A stretch of 64,000 nucleotides of DNA from an uncultured Pelagibacteraceae bacterium (GCA_902568235.1 CACFPS010000002.1:111891-175890); one strand, 5' to 3'. Shown: positions 17,805 to 26,526, counted from the first letter of the stretch. The notes: generated by a model not told the origin, from the letters alone. Program-made: numbers and translations.

Positions 17805-18713
17805 ATGGAATTTTTACCTTATACAATCAAATGGCTAGAAGTTATTTTAAGATGGGGCCATGTATTATTTGCAATATTGTGGGTAGGTAATAGTTTTTTA
17901 TTTAATTACTTAGACAACAATTTAAATAAAAATATAACAAGTGACGATATCGATGGTGAAGGATATCTGATGCATTCTGGTTTTTTTTATAAACTATCAA
18001 GGTTAAAAACATCACCACCTCAGAATTATTTAAATAGATTAGTAATCTTTAAGTGGCAAAGTTACTTAACTTTTGTAACTGGAATGTTGCTCTTAGTTGT
18101 AATTTATTATTATAACGCTGGTGTATTAATGGTTGATAAACGTGTTTTATTAATACCTCCTAGTTATGCCATTATTATCTCGCTTTTATCATTAATTGTT
18201 TCTTGGTTTGTTTATGATCTTTTGTGTAAATCTAAATTGATTGAAAATAATATATTATTTATTTCTACAGCAATCATTTTGCTAGCACTTGTTTCTTTTG
18301 GTCTGACTAAATTATTTGGACCAAAATTTGCAATTTTAAGTGTTGGATTAATTATAGGCACTAATATGTTCGGCAATGTTTTTACGATAATTATACCTAA
18401 TCAGATGAACATAATTAGTAGTAGTGAAAGGGGTGAAAAATTTGATATGAGTCTATCCTTAGCAGCTAAACAACGATCAATTCATAATAATTATTCCACT
18501 TTTTTAGTGTTGTTTATAATGCTTTCTGGGCATTCTAGTTTTTTAGTTTATCATCAATATAATTGGTTAATATTATGTGCGATAGCTGTTATTTCTGGTG
18601 TGGCAAGACATTATTTTAACTTAAGAGGAAGAAACATTCACAGGTTGTATATTTTAATTTCTTCAATAATAGCACTTATCGTTCTTGCAGTTTTAGTTTT
18701 ATTATTTAAATAA
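17805..18713 (+). CDS. puuD: Urate oxidase/hydroxylase PuuD, membrane domain only
   Basis: An integral membrane urate oxidase of the PuuD type, converting urate to 5-hydroxyisourate. The 302-residue protein has about eight hydrophobic segments. Family hallmarks are LRWGHVLFAILWVGNSF near residue 15, FKWQSYLTFVTGM near 83, FTIIIPNQMNII near 195 and AKQRSIHNNYSTFLVLFIML near 225. Described PuuD proteins are about 400 residues and end in a cytochrome c domain; here the protein stops right after the last helix, with no CxxCH. A separate cytochrome c at 9971-10318 may supply it. The start codon directly follows the guaD stop. Confidence 0.9.
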   Translation: MEFLPYTIKWLEVILRWGHVLFAILWVGNSFLFNYLDNNLNKNITSDDIDGEGYLMHSGFFYKLSRLKTSPPQNYLNRLVIFKWQSYLTFVTGMLLLVVIYYYNAGVLMVDKRVLLIPPSYAIIISLLSLIVSWFVYDLLCKSKLIENNILFISTAIILLALVSFGLTKLFGPKFAILSVGLIIGTNMFGNVFTIIIPNQMNIISSSERGEKFDMSLSLAAKQRSIHNNYSTFLVLFIMLSGHSSFLVYHQYNWLILCAIAVISGVARHYFNLRGRNIHRLYILISSIIALIVLAVLVLLFK

Positions 18714-18728
18714 TTAATAAAAAAAATT

Positions 18729-19253
18729 ATGTCCGAAAAATTAATTGTTAGCTGGGATGAATATAACAAGACAGTTGAAAAACTTGCAATACAGATTCAT
18801 GATAGTGGCTATAAGCCAACAATACTGATTGGTATTATGCGTGGGGCAGCTCCGATGATTGATGTGCTAAGTAGAATTTTTAAATTAAAATGCGCTTACC
18901 TAGCAGTTGAGTCTTATAGTGGCAAAGGTGTAGAGGATGAGCAGGGAGATATTGTATTTTCACGAGAAATGAGTTCAATTGCTCCAAACATGGGTGGAAG
19001 AATACTTTTGTGTGACGATCTATCTGATACAGGAATTACTTTTAATAAAAGTATAGATTGGTTGAAAAAATATGAGCCAATAAAAGATAAGATAGAAGAA
19101 ATTAAAACAGCAACTTTATTTAAAAAAAAGAAATCAACGTTTGAACCAGATTTTTGCGCAAATAAACTTCCAAATAATCCTTGGATTGTGCAGCCTTTTG
19201 AAATTTATGAAGAATTAAGAATTGAAGAAATAAAAAAAAAACATCAGAAATAA
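18729..19253 (+). CDS. Purine phosphoribosyltransferase family protein
   Basis: A 174-residue type I phosphoribosyltransferase. The PRPP-binding loop ILLCDDLSDTGITFNKS lies near residues 97-113 and a first-loop GIMRGAAPM near 37. The family includes hypoxanthine, guanine and xanthine phosphoribosyltransferases, which join a base to PRPP to make a nucleotide. It ends the plus-strand purine operon, 15 bases after puuD, and is followed by a strong hairpin terminator. A role in purine salvage next to catabolism is inferred; the base preferred is not visible. Confidence 0.8.
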   Translation: MSEKLIVSWDEYNKTVEKLAIQIHDSGYKPTILIGIMRGAAPMIDVLSRIFKLKCAYLAVESYSGKGVEDEQGDIVFSREMSSIAPNMGGRILLCDDLSDTGITFNKSIDWLKKYEPIKDKIEEIKTATLFKKKKSTFEPDFCANKLPNNPWIVQPFEIYEELRIEEIKKKHQK

Positions 19254-19281
19254 AAAAGGCCAGCTTAAAAACTGGCCTTTT
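19254..19281. terminator. Bidirectional rho-independent terminator
   Basis: A perfect 10-bp stem AAAAGGCCAG / CTGGCCTTTT with an eight-base loop, starting immediately after the phosphoribosyltransferase stop. It has a T-rich tail on both strands, so it should end both the plus-strand purine operon and the convergent transporter operon whose last gene stops at 19306. Confidence 0.9.
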
Positions 19282-19305
19282 AAATTTAAATTTTATTATG
19301 TAATA

Positions 19306-20376
19306 TTATTTAGGTATATCTCCCTCAACCCCTTTTACATAAGTCATCATACCTGCAAGCATTCCATCGTCAGCAGTTTTGCCTTCAGCTACCATTAAAT
19401 TACCTTTTTGGTCATAAATTGGTCCAGTGAAAGAATGAACTTTGCCCGATGCTAAATCTTTCTCGAGTTGATTAACTTTAGCTCTTACGTCAGCTGGAAT
19501 AGCAGAGTCTAGATCTGATATAACTACCATACCATCGCCTATACCATGCCAAGTATCTTTTTGATTCCATGTTCCATTAGCTACAGCTTTAACTCTATCT
19601 ACATAGTAAGGACCCCAGTTGTTTTCAACTGAAGTTAATACAGCTTTAGGAGCAAATTTGTCCATATCACTAGCTTGTCCAAAAGCAAATATTCCTGCTT
19701 TTTCAGCAATCTGAACTATAGCAGTACTATCAGTGTGTTGAGCAATAATATCAGCACCTTGATCAATTAATGCTTTAGCTGCTTCTGCTTCTTTACCTGG
19801 ATCATACCAAGTAAAAGCCCAAACAATTTTTGTTTTTATGTTTGGATTTACTTTTTGAGCTGCTAGAGTAAATGAGTTAATACCTCTAATTACTTCTGGA
19901 ATTGGAAAAGATGCAACATATCCAATAACATTAGATTTTGTCATTGATCCAGCTATTGTTCCTAGGATAGTTCTACCTTCATAGAATCTAGCTGCGTATG
20001 TTGAAACATTTGGATGTTCTCTTTTATATCCAGTAGCATGTTCAAATTTTACGTTTGGAAACTCTTTTGCAACTTTGTTTGTTGGATTCATATATCCAAA
20101 ACTAGTTGTAAAAATAACATCATGACCAGAATTTGCTAATTGTCTAAGTACTCTCTCAGCATCGGCACTTTCTGGAACACCTTCTACGTAAGTTGTTTTA
20201 AATCCGGCAGCTTCAACAGCTTTTCTTCCTACATCATGCTGATACGTCCATCCATGGTCACCTGTTGGACCAATGTAAACAAATGCTGCTTTAACGTCTT
20301 TTGCAACAGCTGACACAGTTAATGTAAATAAGAAAACTAAAGAAGATACCAAAGAACGAATAAATATTTTATGCAT
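19306..20376 (-). CDS. BMP family ABC transporter substrate-binding protein (nucleoside/purine)
   Basis: A 356-residue periplasmic binding protein with a signal peptide (residues 1-25, ending SAVA). It belongs to the BMP/Med/PnrA family, known to bind nucleosides: KAAFVYIGPTGDHGWTYQHDVGRKA at the start, ITTSFGYMNPTNKVAKEFP near 100, and IAQHTDSTAIVQIAEKAG near 215. It is the last gene of the transporter operon and is separated from the permease by 79 bases, so it may also have its own promoter. The setting beside purine catabolism supports a purine or nucleoside ligand. Confidence 0.9.
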   Translation of the reverse strand: MHKIFIRSLVSSLVFLFTLTVSAVAKDVKAAFVYIGPTGDHGWTYQHDVGRKAVEAAGFKTTYVEGVPESADAERVLRQLANSGHDVIFTTSFGYMNPTNKVAKEFPNVKFEHATGYKREHPNVSTYAARFYEGRTILGTIAGSMTKSNVIGYVASFPIPEVIRGINSFTLAAQKVNPNIKTKIVWAFTWYDPGKEAEAAKALIDQGADIIAQHTDSTAIVQIAEKAGIFAFGQASDMDKFAPKAVLTSVENNWGPYYVDRVKAVANGTWNQKDTWHGIGDGMVVISDLDSAIPADVRAKVNQLEKDLASGKVHSFTGPIYDQKGNLMVAEGKTADDGMLAGMMTYVKGVEGDIPK

Positions 20377-20455
20377 AAATTTATATTCCCTTTTTGTTTT
20401 TTTTTAAAAAATCAAATCTAAAGTAAATTATTCAAAAAAAAATAATTATTTTAAA

Positions 20456-21388
20456 TTAATTATCTTTATAAAATGATTTACCTAAAGAACTTGGCGTACT
20501 TAGTCTTATTTTTCTACTATCACGAGAAATTACAACTAATACTATTATTGTTACTATATAAGGAAGTGCCGTTAAAAATTGTACAGGAATTCTCACACCA
20601 ATTGCTTGCATATGAAATTGAATTATAGTTAATCCACCAAAAATCATTGCGCCAATTAAAATTTTAATTGGATTCCATGTAGAGAATACTACTAGAGCTA
20701 ATGCGATCCAACCTCTTCCACCAGTCATATTTTCAATCCATTGCGGGGTATAAATCATTGATAAATATGCACCGGCAAGCCCACACATTGCACCTCCATA
20801 AAGAATACATAAGTAACGAACCAGCCTAACATTTATTCCTTGGTTTGATGCTGAATCAGGCGAGTCTCCCACAGCTCTCACGATCAATCCTATTTTTGTT
20901 TTTTTTAAAAAATAGTTAGTTATAAAAGGTAAAGCAAAAGCAAAATAAAATACAATTGAATGTCCAAATAATATTGGGCTTAAAAAAGGTATTGCATCTT
21001 TTAAATTTCCAAATAAAACAGGAAACTCTTTTCCAGGAATACCAACAAAGTTTTTTCCAATCATTGCAGATATTCCAATCCCAAATATAGTAAGTGCTAA
21101 ACCAGTAGCTACGTGATTTGTTATTAAAGTTTGGGTAAGAAATGCAAAAATTGTTGAAATTAAAACTCCAGCTAACATTGCACCAAAGACAGCTATAATC
21201 AAACTTCCAGTAACAGTCATTAGAGCAAAACCTGAAATAGCTCCGATGATCATCATGCCTTCAACACCAAGGTTTAGAACTCCTGATCTTTCTGTAATAA
21301 GCTCTCCACAAGAAGCTAAAATCAAAGGTACTGCAGAGGCCATTATTGATGCAATTATTAGTCCAACAAAATTTATTTCTATGATCAT
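20456..21388 (-). CDS. ABC transporter permease (nucleoside/purine uptake), second permease
   Basis: A 310-residue inner-membrane permease of the BPD_transp_2 (branched-chain/ribose-like) class that pairs with BMP binding proteins. The block LILASCGELITERSGVLNLGVEGMM near residue 22 is characteristic, as is GGRGWIALALVVFSTWNP near 225. About eight to ten hydrophobic helices. Its start overlaps the stop of the first permease by four bases. Equivalent to the YufQ/NupC-type subunit. Confidence 0.9.
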   Translation of the reverse strand: MIIEINFVGLIIASIMASAVPLILASCGELITERSGVLNLGVEGMMIIGAISGFALMTVTGSLIIAVFGAMLAGVLISTIFAFLTQTLITNHVATGLALTIFGIGISAMIGKNFVGIPGKEFPVLFGNLKDAIPFLSPILFGHSIVFYFAFALPFITNYFLKKTKIGLIVRAVGDSPDSASNQGINVRLVRYLCILYGGAMCGLAGAYLSMIYTPQWIENMTGGRGWIALALVVFSTWNPIKILIGAMIFGGLTIIQFHMQAIGVRIPVQFLTALPYIVTIIVLVVISRDSRKIRLSTPSSLGKSFYKDN

Positions 21389-22458
21389 TTTTTTGAACCT
21401 ATAAATTTAATTTTGAAAAAGAGTAAATAGTCTGAAGCAAGAAGAAAAAATAAAATCATTCCTTGAAAGACTTGTCCAGTATATTTTGGTATTTGCATAA
21501 ATATTTGAGCCGTTTCTGCACCTAAATAAGTTATTGCAACAACTAATGATGCGAAAATTATTCCAACAGGGTTTAAACGACCTAAAAAAGCAACAATTAT
21601 TGCAGTAAAACCATAATCTGGAGATACCTCTCTATGAAGTTGTCCGATAGGTCCAGTTATTTCTCCAACTCCTGCGAGACCCGCGCAAGCACCACTTATT
21701 AAAAAAACAAGGATAATCATTTTTTTACCTTTGTAGCCAGCATATTTAGCTGTTTTCAAACTAAAACCTGAAACTTTCATTTGAAATCCTAAATATGTCT
21801 TATAAAAAATAAACCAACTTATAACTACTGAAGCTAAAGCTAAAAATATCCCAGCATGAATTCTTAATCCTTCTGCCAATAATGGAAGTCTTGCAGAGTC
21901 ACTAAATTGTCTGGTTTCTGGAAAATTAAACCCCTCTGGATTACTCCAAGGCCCAACAACAAGATAGTCTAAAATTAATTTTGAGACATACACCAACATT
22001 AGGCTAACTAGTATTTCGTTGGTATTAAAATATGTTTTTAAAATTGCAGGTATGGATGCATATAACATTCCTCCAATTGCACCAGCTAATATTACTATTG
22101 GTAGAATGTAAAAACCTTCTTGATTATAAAATAGTAAAGCAACTCCTCCCGAAACTATAGCTCCAAAAGTCAATTGACCTTCAGCTCCAATATTCCAATT
22201 ATTACTTTTAAAACAAAAAGATAAACCAATCGCTATTAGGCAAAGTGGCGTAGCTTTTAATAGTAATTCACTGAAACCGTACATGTCTGCAATTGGAACT
22301 ATGAAAAAAAACTTTAGAGCTTCAAAAGGTTTAAATCCTAAAATATAAAAAATTAAACCTCCTGCTAATAATGTAAGAAAAATTGCTAAAACAGGCGTAA
22401 GAAAAAATATAGCTCTTGAAGGCTGGTCTCTTTTAATAATTTTAATCAAATTCTCCAC
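21385..22458 (-). CDS. ABC transporter permease (nucleoside/purine uptake), first permease
   Basis: A 357-residue permease, partner of the downstream permease in a heterodimeric channel. Diagnostic stretches are LLLKATPLCLIAIGLSFCFKSN-WNIGAEGQLTFGAI near residues 65-105, and GACAGLAGVGEITGPIGQLH with DYGFTAIIVAFLGRLNPVG near 255-300. About ten hydrophobic segments. It overlaps the ATPase gene start-to-end by 17 bases, suggesting translational coupling. Equivalent to the YufP/NupB-type subunit. Confidence 0.9.
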   Translation of the reverse strand: MENLIKIIKRDQPSRAIFFLTPVLAIFLTLLAGGLIFYILGFKPFEALKFFFIVPIADMYGFSELLLKATPLCLIAIGLSFCFKSNNWNIGAEGQLTFGAIVSGGVALLFYNQEGFYILPIVILAGAIGGMLYASIPAILKTYFNTNEILVSLMLVYVSKLILDYLVVGPWSNPEGFNFPETRQFSDSARLPLLAEGLRIHAGIFLALASVVISWFIFYKTYLGFQMKVSGFSLKTAKYAGYKGKKMIILVFLISGACAGLAGVGEITGPIGQLHREVSPDYGFTAIIVAFLGRLNPVGIIFASLVVAITYLGAETAQIFMQIPKYTGQVFQGMILFFLLASDYLLFFKIKFIGSKK

Positions 22459-23941
22459 CTCCCATTAATATTCCAAGTTTTTCAGAGGTTACTTCATCTG
22501 CATTCATTTTTTTTGATAATTTTCCTTTGTATATTACTGAAATTTTATCACTTAACTTTAATAATTCGTCAGTATCTGTGGAAATTAATATTATTGATTT
22601 ATTTTGTTCGTTTATTTTAATAAGAGTTTCATGGATATAATTTATTGCACCAACGTCTAGTCCCCAAGTAGGATTAAAACATATTAAAAGTTCTGGAGAT
22701 GTTATTAATTCCCTTCCTATAATTAATTTTTGTAAATTTCCTCCTGATAAAAATTGGCTTTTTAATTCAACATTGTCTGTATTTACAGAAAAGTCTGAAA
22801 GAATTTTTTGAGAATGTTGTTTTATTTTTTTTTCATTAATTAAGCCTTTATTAAAAAAATTTGAAGATTTAAAATTATTTAAAGCCACATTTTCAAAAAT
22901 TTTCATCTGTGGAATTGCCGCTTGTTCCATCCTATCTTCTGGAGAAAAAGCCATCAAATATTCTCTTCTTTGTTGGGGATTAAGATTTCCTATAGGATAA
23001 TTATTTAATTTTATTGAATTATTTTCTGAAATAATTTCTCCACTTAAAACTTGAAATAATTCACTTTGTCCATTTCCAGAAATTCCAGCTATACCAAAAC
23101 ATTCTCCACGATTTACTTCAAAATTTATATTTTCTAGATTTGTTTCAAATGGATCTTCGCTACTAAAGTTAAGATTTGATATTTTTATTAATTGTTCTGT
23201 AGATCCTTCTTTAGATATTTTTTTTTTAACAGTTTTTAAATTTTGGCCAACCATTTTATTTGCCAATGTTTCTATTTTTTCATCAATAATTTTACTTACA
23301 GATACAAGCTTACCTCTCCTCATAACGGCAACTTCATCACACAAAGACATTACTTCTTTAAGTTTATGAGTTATATAAATGATTAAAATACCTTCTTTAG
23401 AGAATTGTTTTAAAGATGAAAATAACTCACTAGTTTCTTGTTCGGTTAATACTGAAGTTGGTTCGTCCATAATCAGTACTTCAGGATTTCTAATTAAACA
23501 TCTAACTATTTCTACTTTTTGTTTTTGACCTGCGGAAAGATTTAAAACAGGAATATCCAAATCAATACTAAAATTGTATTTTTGCATTATTGATATTATT
23601 TTTTCTCTTAGATTTTCTCTAGTTTCATTTGAATCTATAATCAAATTTTCAAATACAGATAAAGTTTCAAACAAATTAAAATGCTGAAATACCATGCCAA
23701 TTTTATTTTTTTTTGCGTCAATAGGTGAATTTAATTTTATAATTTTGTTGTTCAATATTATTTCACCTTCATTAGGCTGTATAACTCCTGAGAGAATTTT
23801 TACTAATGTAGATTTTCCGGCTCCATTTTCTCCAAGAAGTGCATAAATTTTTCCACTTTTAAATTCTAAAGAAATATTACTATTTGCAACACATCCAGGA
23901 TAAATTTTAGTTATATTTGATACAGTTAGATTTGTTTTCAT
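22442..23941 (-). CDS. ABC transporter ATP-binding protein with two nucleotide-binding domains
   Basis: A 499-residue double ATPase that powers nucleoside or purine uptake. The first half is complete: Walker A GENGAGKSTL near residue 36, LSAGQKQKVEIVRCL, and Walker B VLIMDEPTSVL. The second half has a degenerate Walker A (GISGNGQSELFQ), the LSGGNLQKLIIGREL signature and a Walker B-like ELLICFNPTWGLD that lacks the usual Asp-Glu. Such asymmetry is usual for the YufO/sugar-type double ATPases. It follows the deaminase gene by three bases. Confidence 0.92.
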   Translation of the reverse strand: MKTNLTVSNITKIYPGCVANSNISLEFKSGKIYALLGENGAGKSTLVKILSGVIQPNEGEIILNNKIIKLNSPIDAKKNKIGMVFQHFNLFETLSVFENLIIDSNETRENLREKIISIMQKYNFSIDLDIPVLNLSAGQKQKVEIVRCLIRNPEVLIMDEPTSVLTEQETSELFSSLKQFSKEGILIIYITHKLKEVMSLCDEVAVMRRGKLVSVSKIIDEKIETLANKMVGQNLKTVKKKISKEGSTEQLIKISNLNFSSEDPFETNLENINFEVNRGECFGIAGISGNGQSELFQVLSGEIISENNSIKLNNYPIGNLNPQQRREYLMAFSPEDRMEQAAIPQMKIFENVALNNFKSSNFFNKGLINEKKIKQHSQKILSDFSVNTDNVELKSQFLSGGNLQKLIIGRELITSPELLICFNPTWGLDVGAINYIHETLIKINEQNKSIILISTDTDELLKLSDKISVIYKGKLSKKMNADEVTSEKLGILMGGGEFD

Positions 23942-23944
23942 AGT

Positions 23945-24535
23945 TTATTTTAAAGGTATAGAATTCTTTTCTTTCGAAGTTTGATATTTATTTGATAAAT
24001 TAATATACGTTTTTCTAATATCATTAAATGAATCAGTTATTTTTTTTTTTTTCATATCCGTCAATTCATCTATGATGTTATTTATACTATGACTTTTCCA
24101 ATATGAGTTTTTTTTAATATATTTTCCATCACTAATATTAAAAACTTCTTTAAGTATGTTTAGATCGTGAGGAATATTAAATTCACCCGAAGTCGATTCA
24201 TACGGAAAAAGATAATAAAAATTATCAAAACCCGAAAAAGTAATTGCACTTAAACATAAACTACAAGGCTCATGAGAACTTAAAAAGATGCAATTTTTTT
24301 CATTAGGTCTCATTTCTTTATTTATTTCATAAAATTTTTTTATGGTATGAATTTCTCCGTGCCATAATGGATTTTCTGTTTCATTATTTGTGCCAGCAAC
24401 TACCAATGAGTAATCATCCTTTTTTATTATAGCTGCACCAAAAATTTTATTGCCTAGCTCAACTCCCTTAAATGTTGAGGGTAAAATATCATTTTTAAAA
24501 ACATCTAAAAATCTATCTAATAGGATCTCACTCAT
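23945..24535 (-). CDS. Cytidine-deaminase-superfamily protein linked to purine ABC transporter
   Basis: A 196-residue zinc deaminase-fold protein. The zinc motifs are LWHGEIHTIKKF near residue 55-66 (His and Glu with Gly between, as in yeast-type cytosine deaminase) and HEPCSLCLSAI near 90 (two Cys). The C-terminal 80 residues are not typical of guanine deaminases. It is the first gene of the ABC transporter operon, so it probably acts on the imported compound; the substrate could be a purine, cytosine or pterin. It is clearly distinct from the guaD-like gene of the divergent operon. Confidence 0.75.
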   Translation of the reverse strand: MSEILLDRFLDVFKNDILPSTFKGVELGNKIFGAAIIKKDDYSLVVAGTNNETENPLWHGEIHTIKKFYEINKEMRPNEKNCIFLSSHEPCSLCLSAITFSGFDNFYYLFPYESTSGEFNIPHDLNILKEVFNISDGKYIKKNSYWKSHSINNIIDELTDMKKKKITDSFNDIRKTYINLSNKYQTSKEKNSIPLK

Positions 24536-24665
24536 ATGTTTGAAATATCAAATAAAAACCACAATTGTTAGTATAATTAAACTCAATAATGAATTATTAA
24601 ATAGATAAAATTATACAACTTAAAAGTTAGTACTTGATTATTATTAAAAATGGTATGTTTAATTA

Positions 24666-24971
24666 ATGAAAAATTTTAAATCAATATTTGGTCTGTTAAT
24701 TATTTTAATTTTAATTTCGGGTTGTCAAACAATTAAAAAGAAATCGGATGAAGTTGCAGAAAAAGAAAATGAGAAATTTGGACTTTTTGTTGGCAAAGAA
24801 GTAAATGTAATGAGGCTAGAATTAGGTGCGCCAACCGAAGATTTTATCAATGAAGTTGGCAATGAAGTATTGGTTTACAAAACTAAGAAGTATGGAATAC
24901 CTTGTGAGAGAAAATTTGAAGTTAATACAAGTGGTATAATAGTTGGCTTTTCTTCAAGCGGCTGTATTTGA
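24666..24971 (+). CDS. Small lipoprotein, function unknown
   Basis: A 101-residue protein starting with a lipoprotein signal, MKNFKSIFGLLIILILISGC, with the lipobox cysteine at residue 20. The mature part has a charged helix, then FVGKEVNVMRLELGAPTEDF and a beta region with CERKFEVNTSG. This outline is loosely like SmpA/BamE-type lipoproteins, but the match is too weak to claim. It stands alone between the divergent deaminase operon and the NCS2 permease gene. Confidence 0.65.
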   Translation: MKNFKSIFGLLIILILISGCQTIKKKSDEVAEKENEKFGLFVGKEVNVMRLELGAPTEDFINEVGNEVLVYKTKKYGIPCERKFEVNTSGIIVGFSSSGCI

Positions 24972-25191
24972 AATATTGTGAAATAAAAAATTAAAAATAT
25001 CTATATTTGAATATATTCTTTTAGACGTAACTGTACAATTTACTTTTGATGTTTTGGTTGATGGAATAAATAAAACTTGCTCAATTTAGGACAAAAACTT
25101 TAATAAAATAAGGAAATTGTTAATATAATTTTTTTTTGGTTTTACAAAAGTTCTTAATAAATATAACTTCATAAAAAATATCGGAGGAGAA
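24972..25191 (+). other. Leader region of the NCS2 permease gene
   Basis: The longest gene-free stretch in the window, 220 bases. A TATAAT hexamer lies at 25124-25129 without a good -35 partner, and a strong GGAGGAG ribosome site lies at 25183-25189, two bases before the ATG. That site is stronger than most in the window. No clear hairpin or terminator was found by eye. A purine- or xanthine-sensing leader is possible but I cannot see a recognised fold. Confidence 0.3.
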
Positions 25192-26514
25192 ATGGCGAGA
25201 ACAAGGAAAAGAACAAGAATTTCAGACGCTACCAATAAGAAAATGCCACTGAATCAATCAATACCATTAGGTATTCAGCATGTTTTTGCAATGTTTGCAG
25301 GAAACATTACTGTTCCATTGATTGTAGCAGGTGTTTTTGGAGTAACGACTGGAGAAAAGATTTTTTTAATTCAAATGGCATTGTTTGCCGCGGGTGTAGC
25401 AACAATAATACAAACCGTCGGTTATAAAAATATTGGTGCAAGACTTCCAATAATACAAGGTACAAGTTTTGCTTTTATTCCAATAATGTTACCCTTCAAA
25501 GCTTTTGGTTTAGGAGCAATATTCACAGCTGCATTTATAGGAGGAATTTTTCAAATATGGATTGGTAAAATGTTAAAACCAATTCGTCATATGTTTCCAC
25601 CTTTAGTAACTGGTGTGGTTGTTTTAATGATTGGTTTTAGTCTACTTAAAGTTGGATTTAAATATGCTGGAGGCGGTGTATGGCTGATGAACAATAAACC
25701 AGAAATTTTTGCTAATTGGCATCATTTAAGTATAGCGGGAACAGTTTTAATTGTGGCTCTTTTAACAAATCTTAGAGGAAAAGGAATGGTATCAGCGGCT
25801 TCTATTCTAATTGGAATAATTGCAGGTTTCATAGTTGCTGCTATGTTAGGAGAAATTAGATGGGCAAAAATAGCAGCAGCAAGCTGGTTTGCGTTTCCTA
25901 TGCCATTACAATATGGAATAGATTTTGTTTGGGGTGCTGTAATATTAATGTTGTTCATGTCTATTGTTACAACAATTGAAACTATTGGAGACATAAGTGC
26001 TACGACAATGGGCGGAGCGAATAGAGAAGCAACTGATAAGGAGCTCTCTGGAGGTATAATGGCAGATGGAGTTGGTACAGCTTTTGCGTCAATCTTTAAT
26101 GCTATGCCTAATACTTCTTATTCACAAAACGCAGGTCTAGTTGCTTTTACAGGTGTAATTAGTAGACACGTAGGAACAGTTGCCGGAGTAATTTTAATTT
26201 TATTAGGTTTATTTCCTAAACTTGGTGGAATTATTGCAGCTATGCCTGATTCAGTAATTGGTGGCGCGGCTATTATTATGTTTGGACTAATTGTTGGCGC
26301 AGGAATCAAACTGATTTCAAAATCTGAAATGAGTCAAAGAAATATTTTAATATTAGCTTTATCTCTTTCTTTTGGAATAGGTTTGAATGCGTTTCCAGAG
26401 TTTGTAGCTCACATTCCAGATTTTGGAATAAAGCTTAAACTATTATTAACAACAGGTTTAATACCTGCCGGATTATTAGCATTTTTCTTAAATGCTGTAT
26501 TACCAAAAAAATAA
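25192..26514 (+). CDS. NCS2 family nucleobase permease (xanthine/uracil type)
   Basis: A 440-residue proton or sodium symporter for nucleobases with about 12-14 membrane segments. Family landmarks are PLGIQHVFAMFAGNITVPLIVAG near residue 25, PIIQGTSFAFIPIML near 85, TTIETIGDISATTMGG near 265 (functional Glu in TM8) and SYSQNAGLVAFTGVISRHVG near 310. The neighbourhood of xanthine dehydrogenase and urate genes suggests xanthine or urate as substrate. NCS2 subgroups cannot be separated reliably by eye. A perfect GAAA-loop hairpin follows the gene. Confidence 0.9.
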   Translation: MARTRKRTRISDATNKKMPLNQSIPLGIQHVFAMFAGNITVPLIVAGVFGVTTGEKIFLIQMALFAAGVATIIQTVGYKNIGARLPIIQGTSFAFIPIMLPFKAFGLGAIFTAAFIGGIFQIWIGKMLKPIRHMFPPLVTGVVVLMIGFSLLKVGFKYAGGGVWLMNNKPEIFANWHHLSIAGTVLIVALLTNLRGKGMVSAASILIGIIAGFIVAAMLGEIRWAKIAAASWFAFPMPLQYGIDFVWGAVILMLFMSIVTTIETIGDISATTMGGANREATDKELSGGIMADGVGTAFASIFNAMPNTSYSQNAGLVAFTGVISRHVGTVAGVILILLGLFPKLGGIIAAMPDSVIGGAAIIMFGLIVGAGIKLISKSEMSQRNILILALSLSFGIGLNAFPEFVAHIPDFGIKLKLLLTTGLIPAGLLAFFLNAVLPKK

Positions 26515-26526
26515 ATTGATTTAAAA

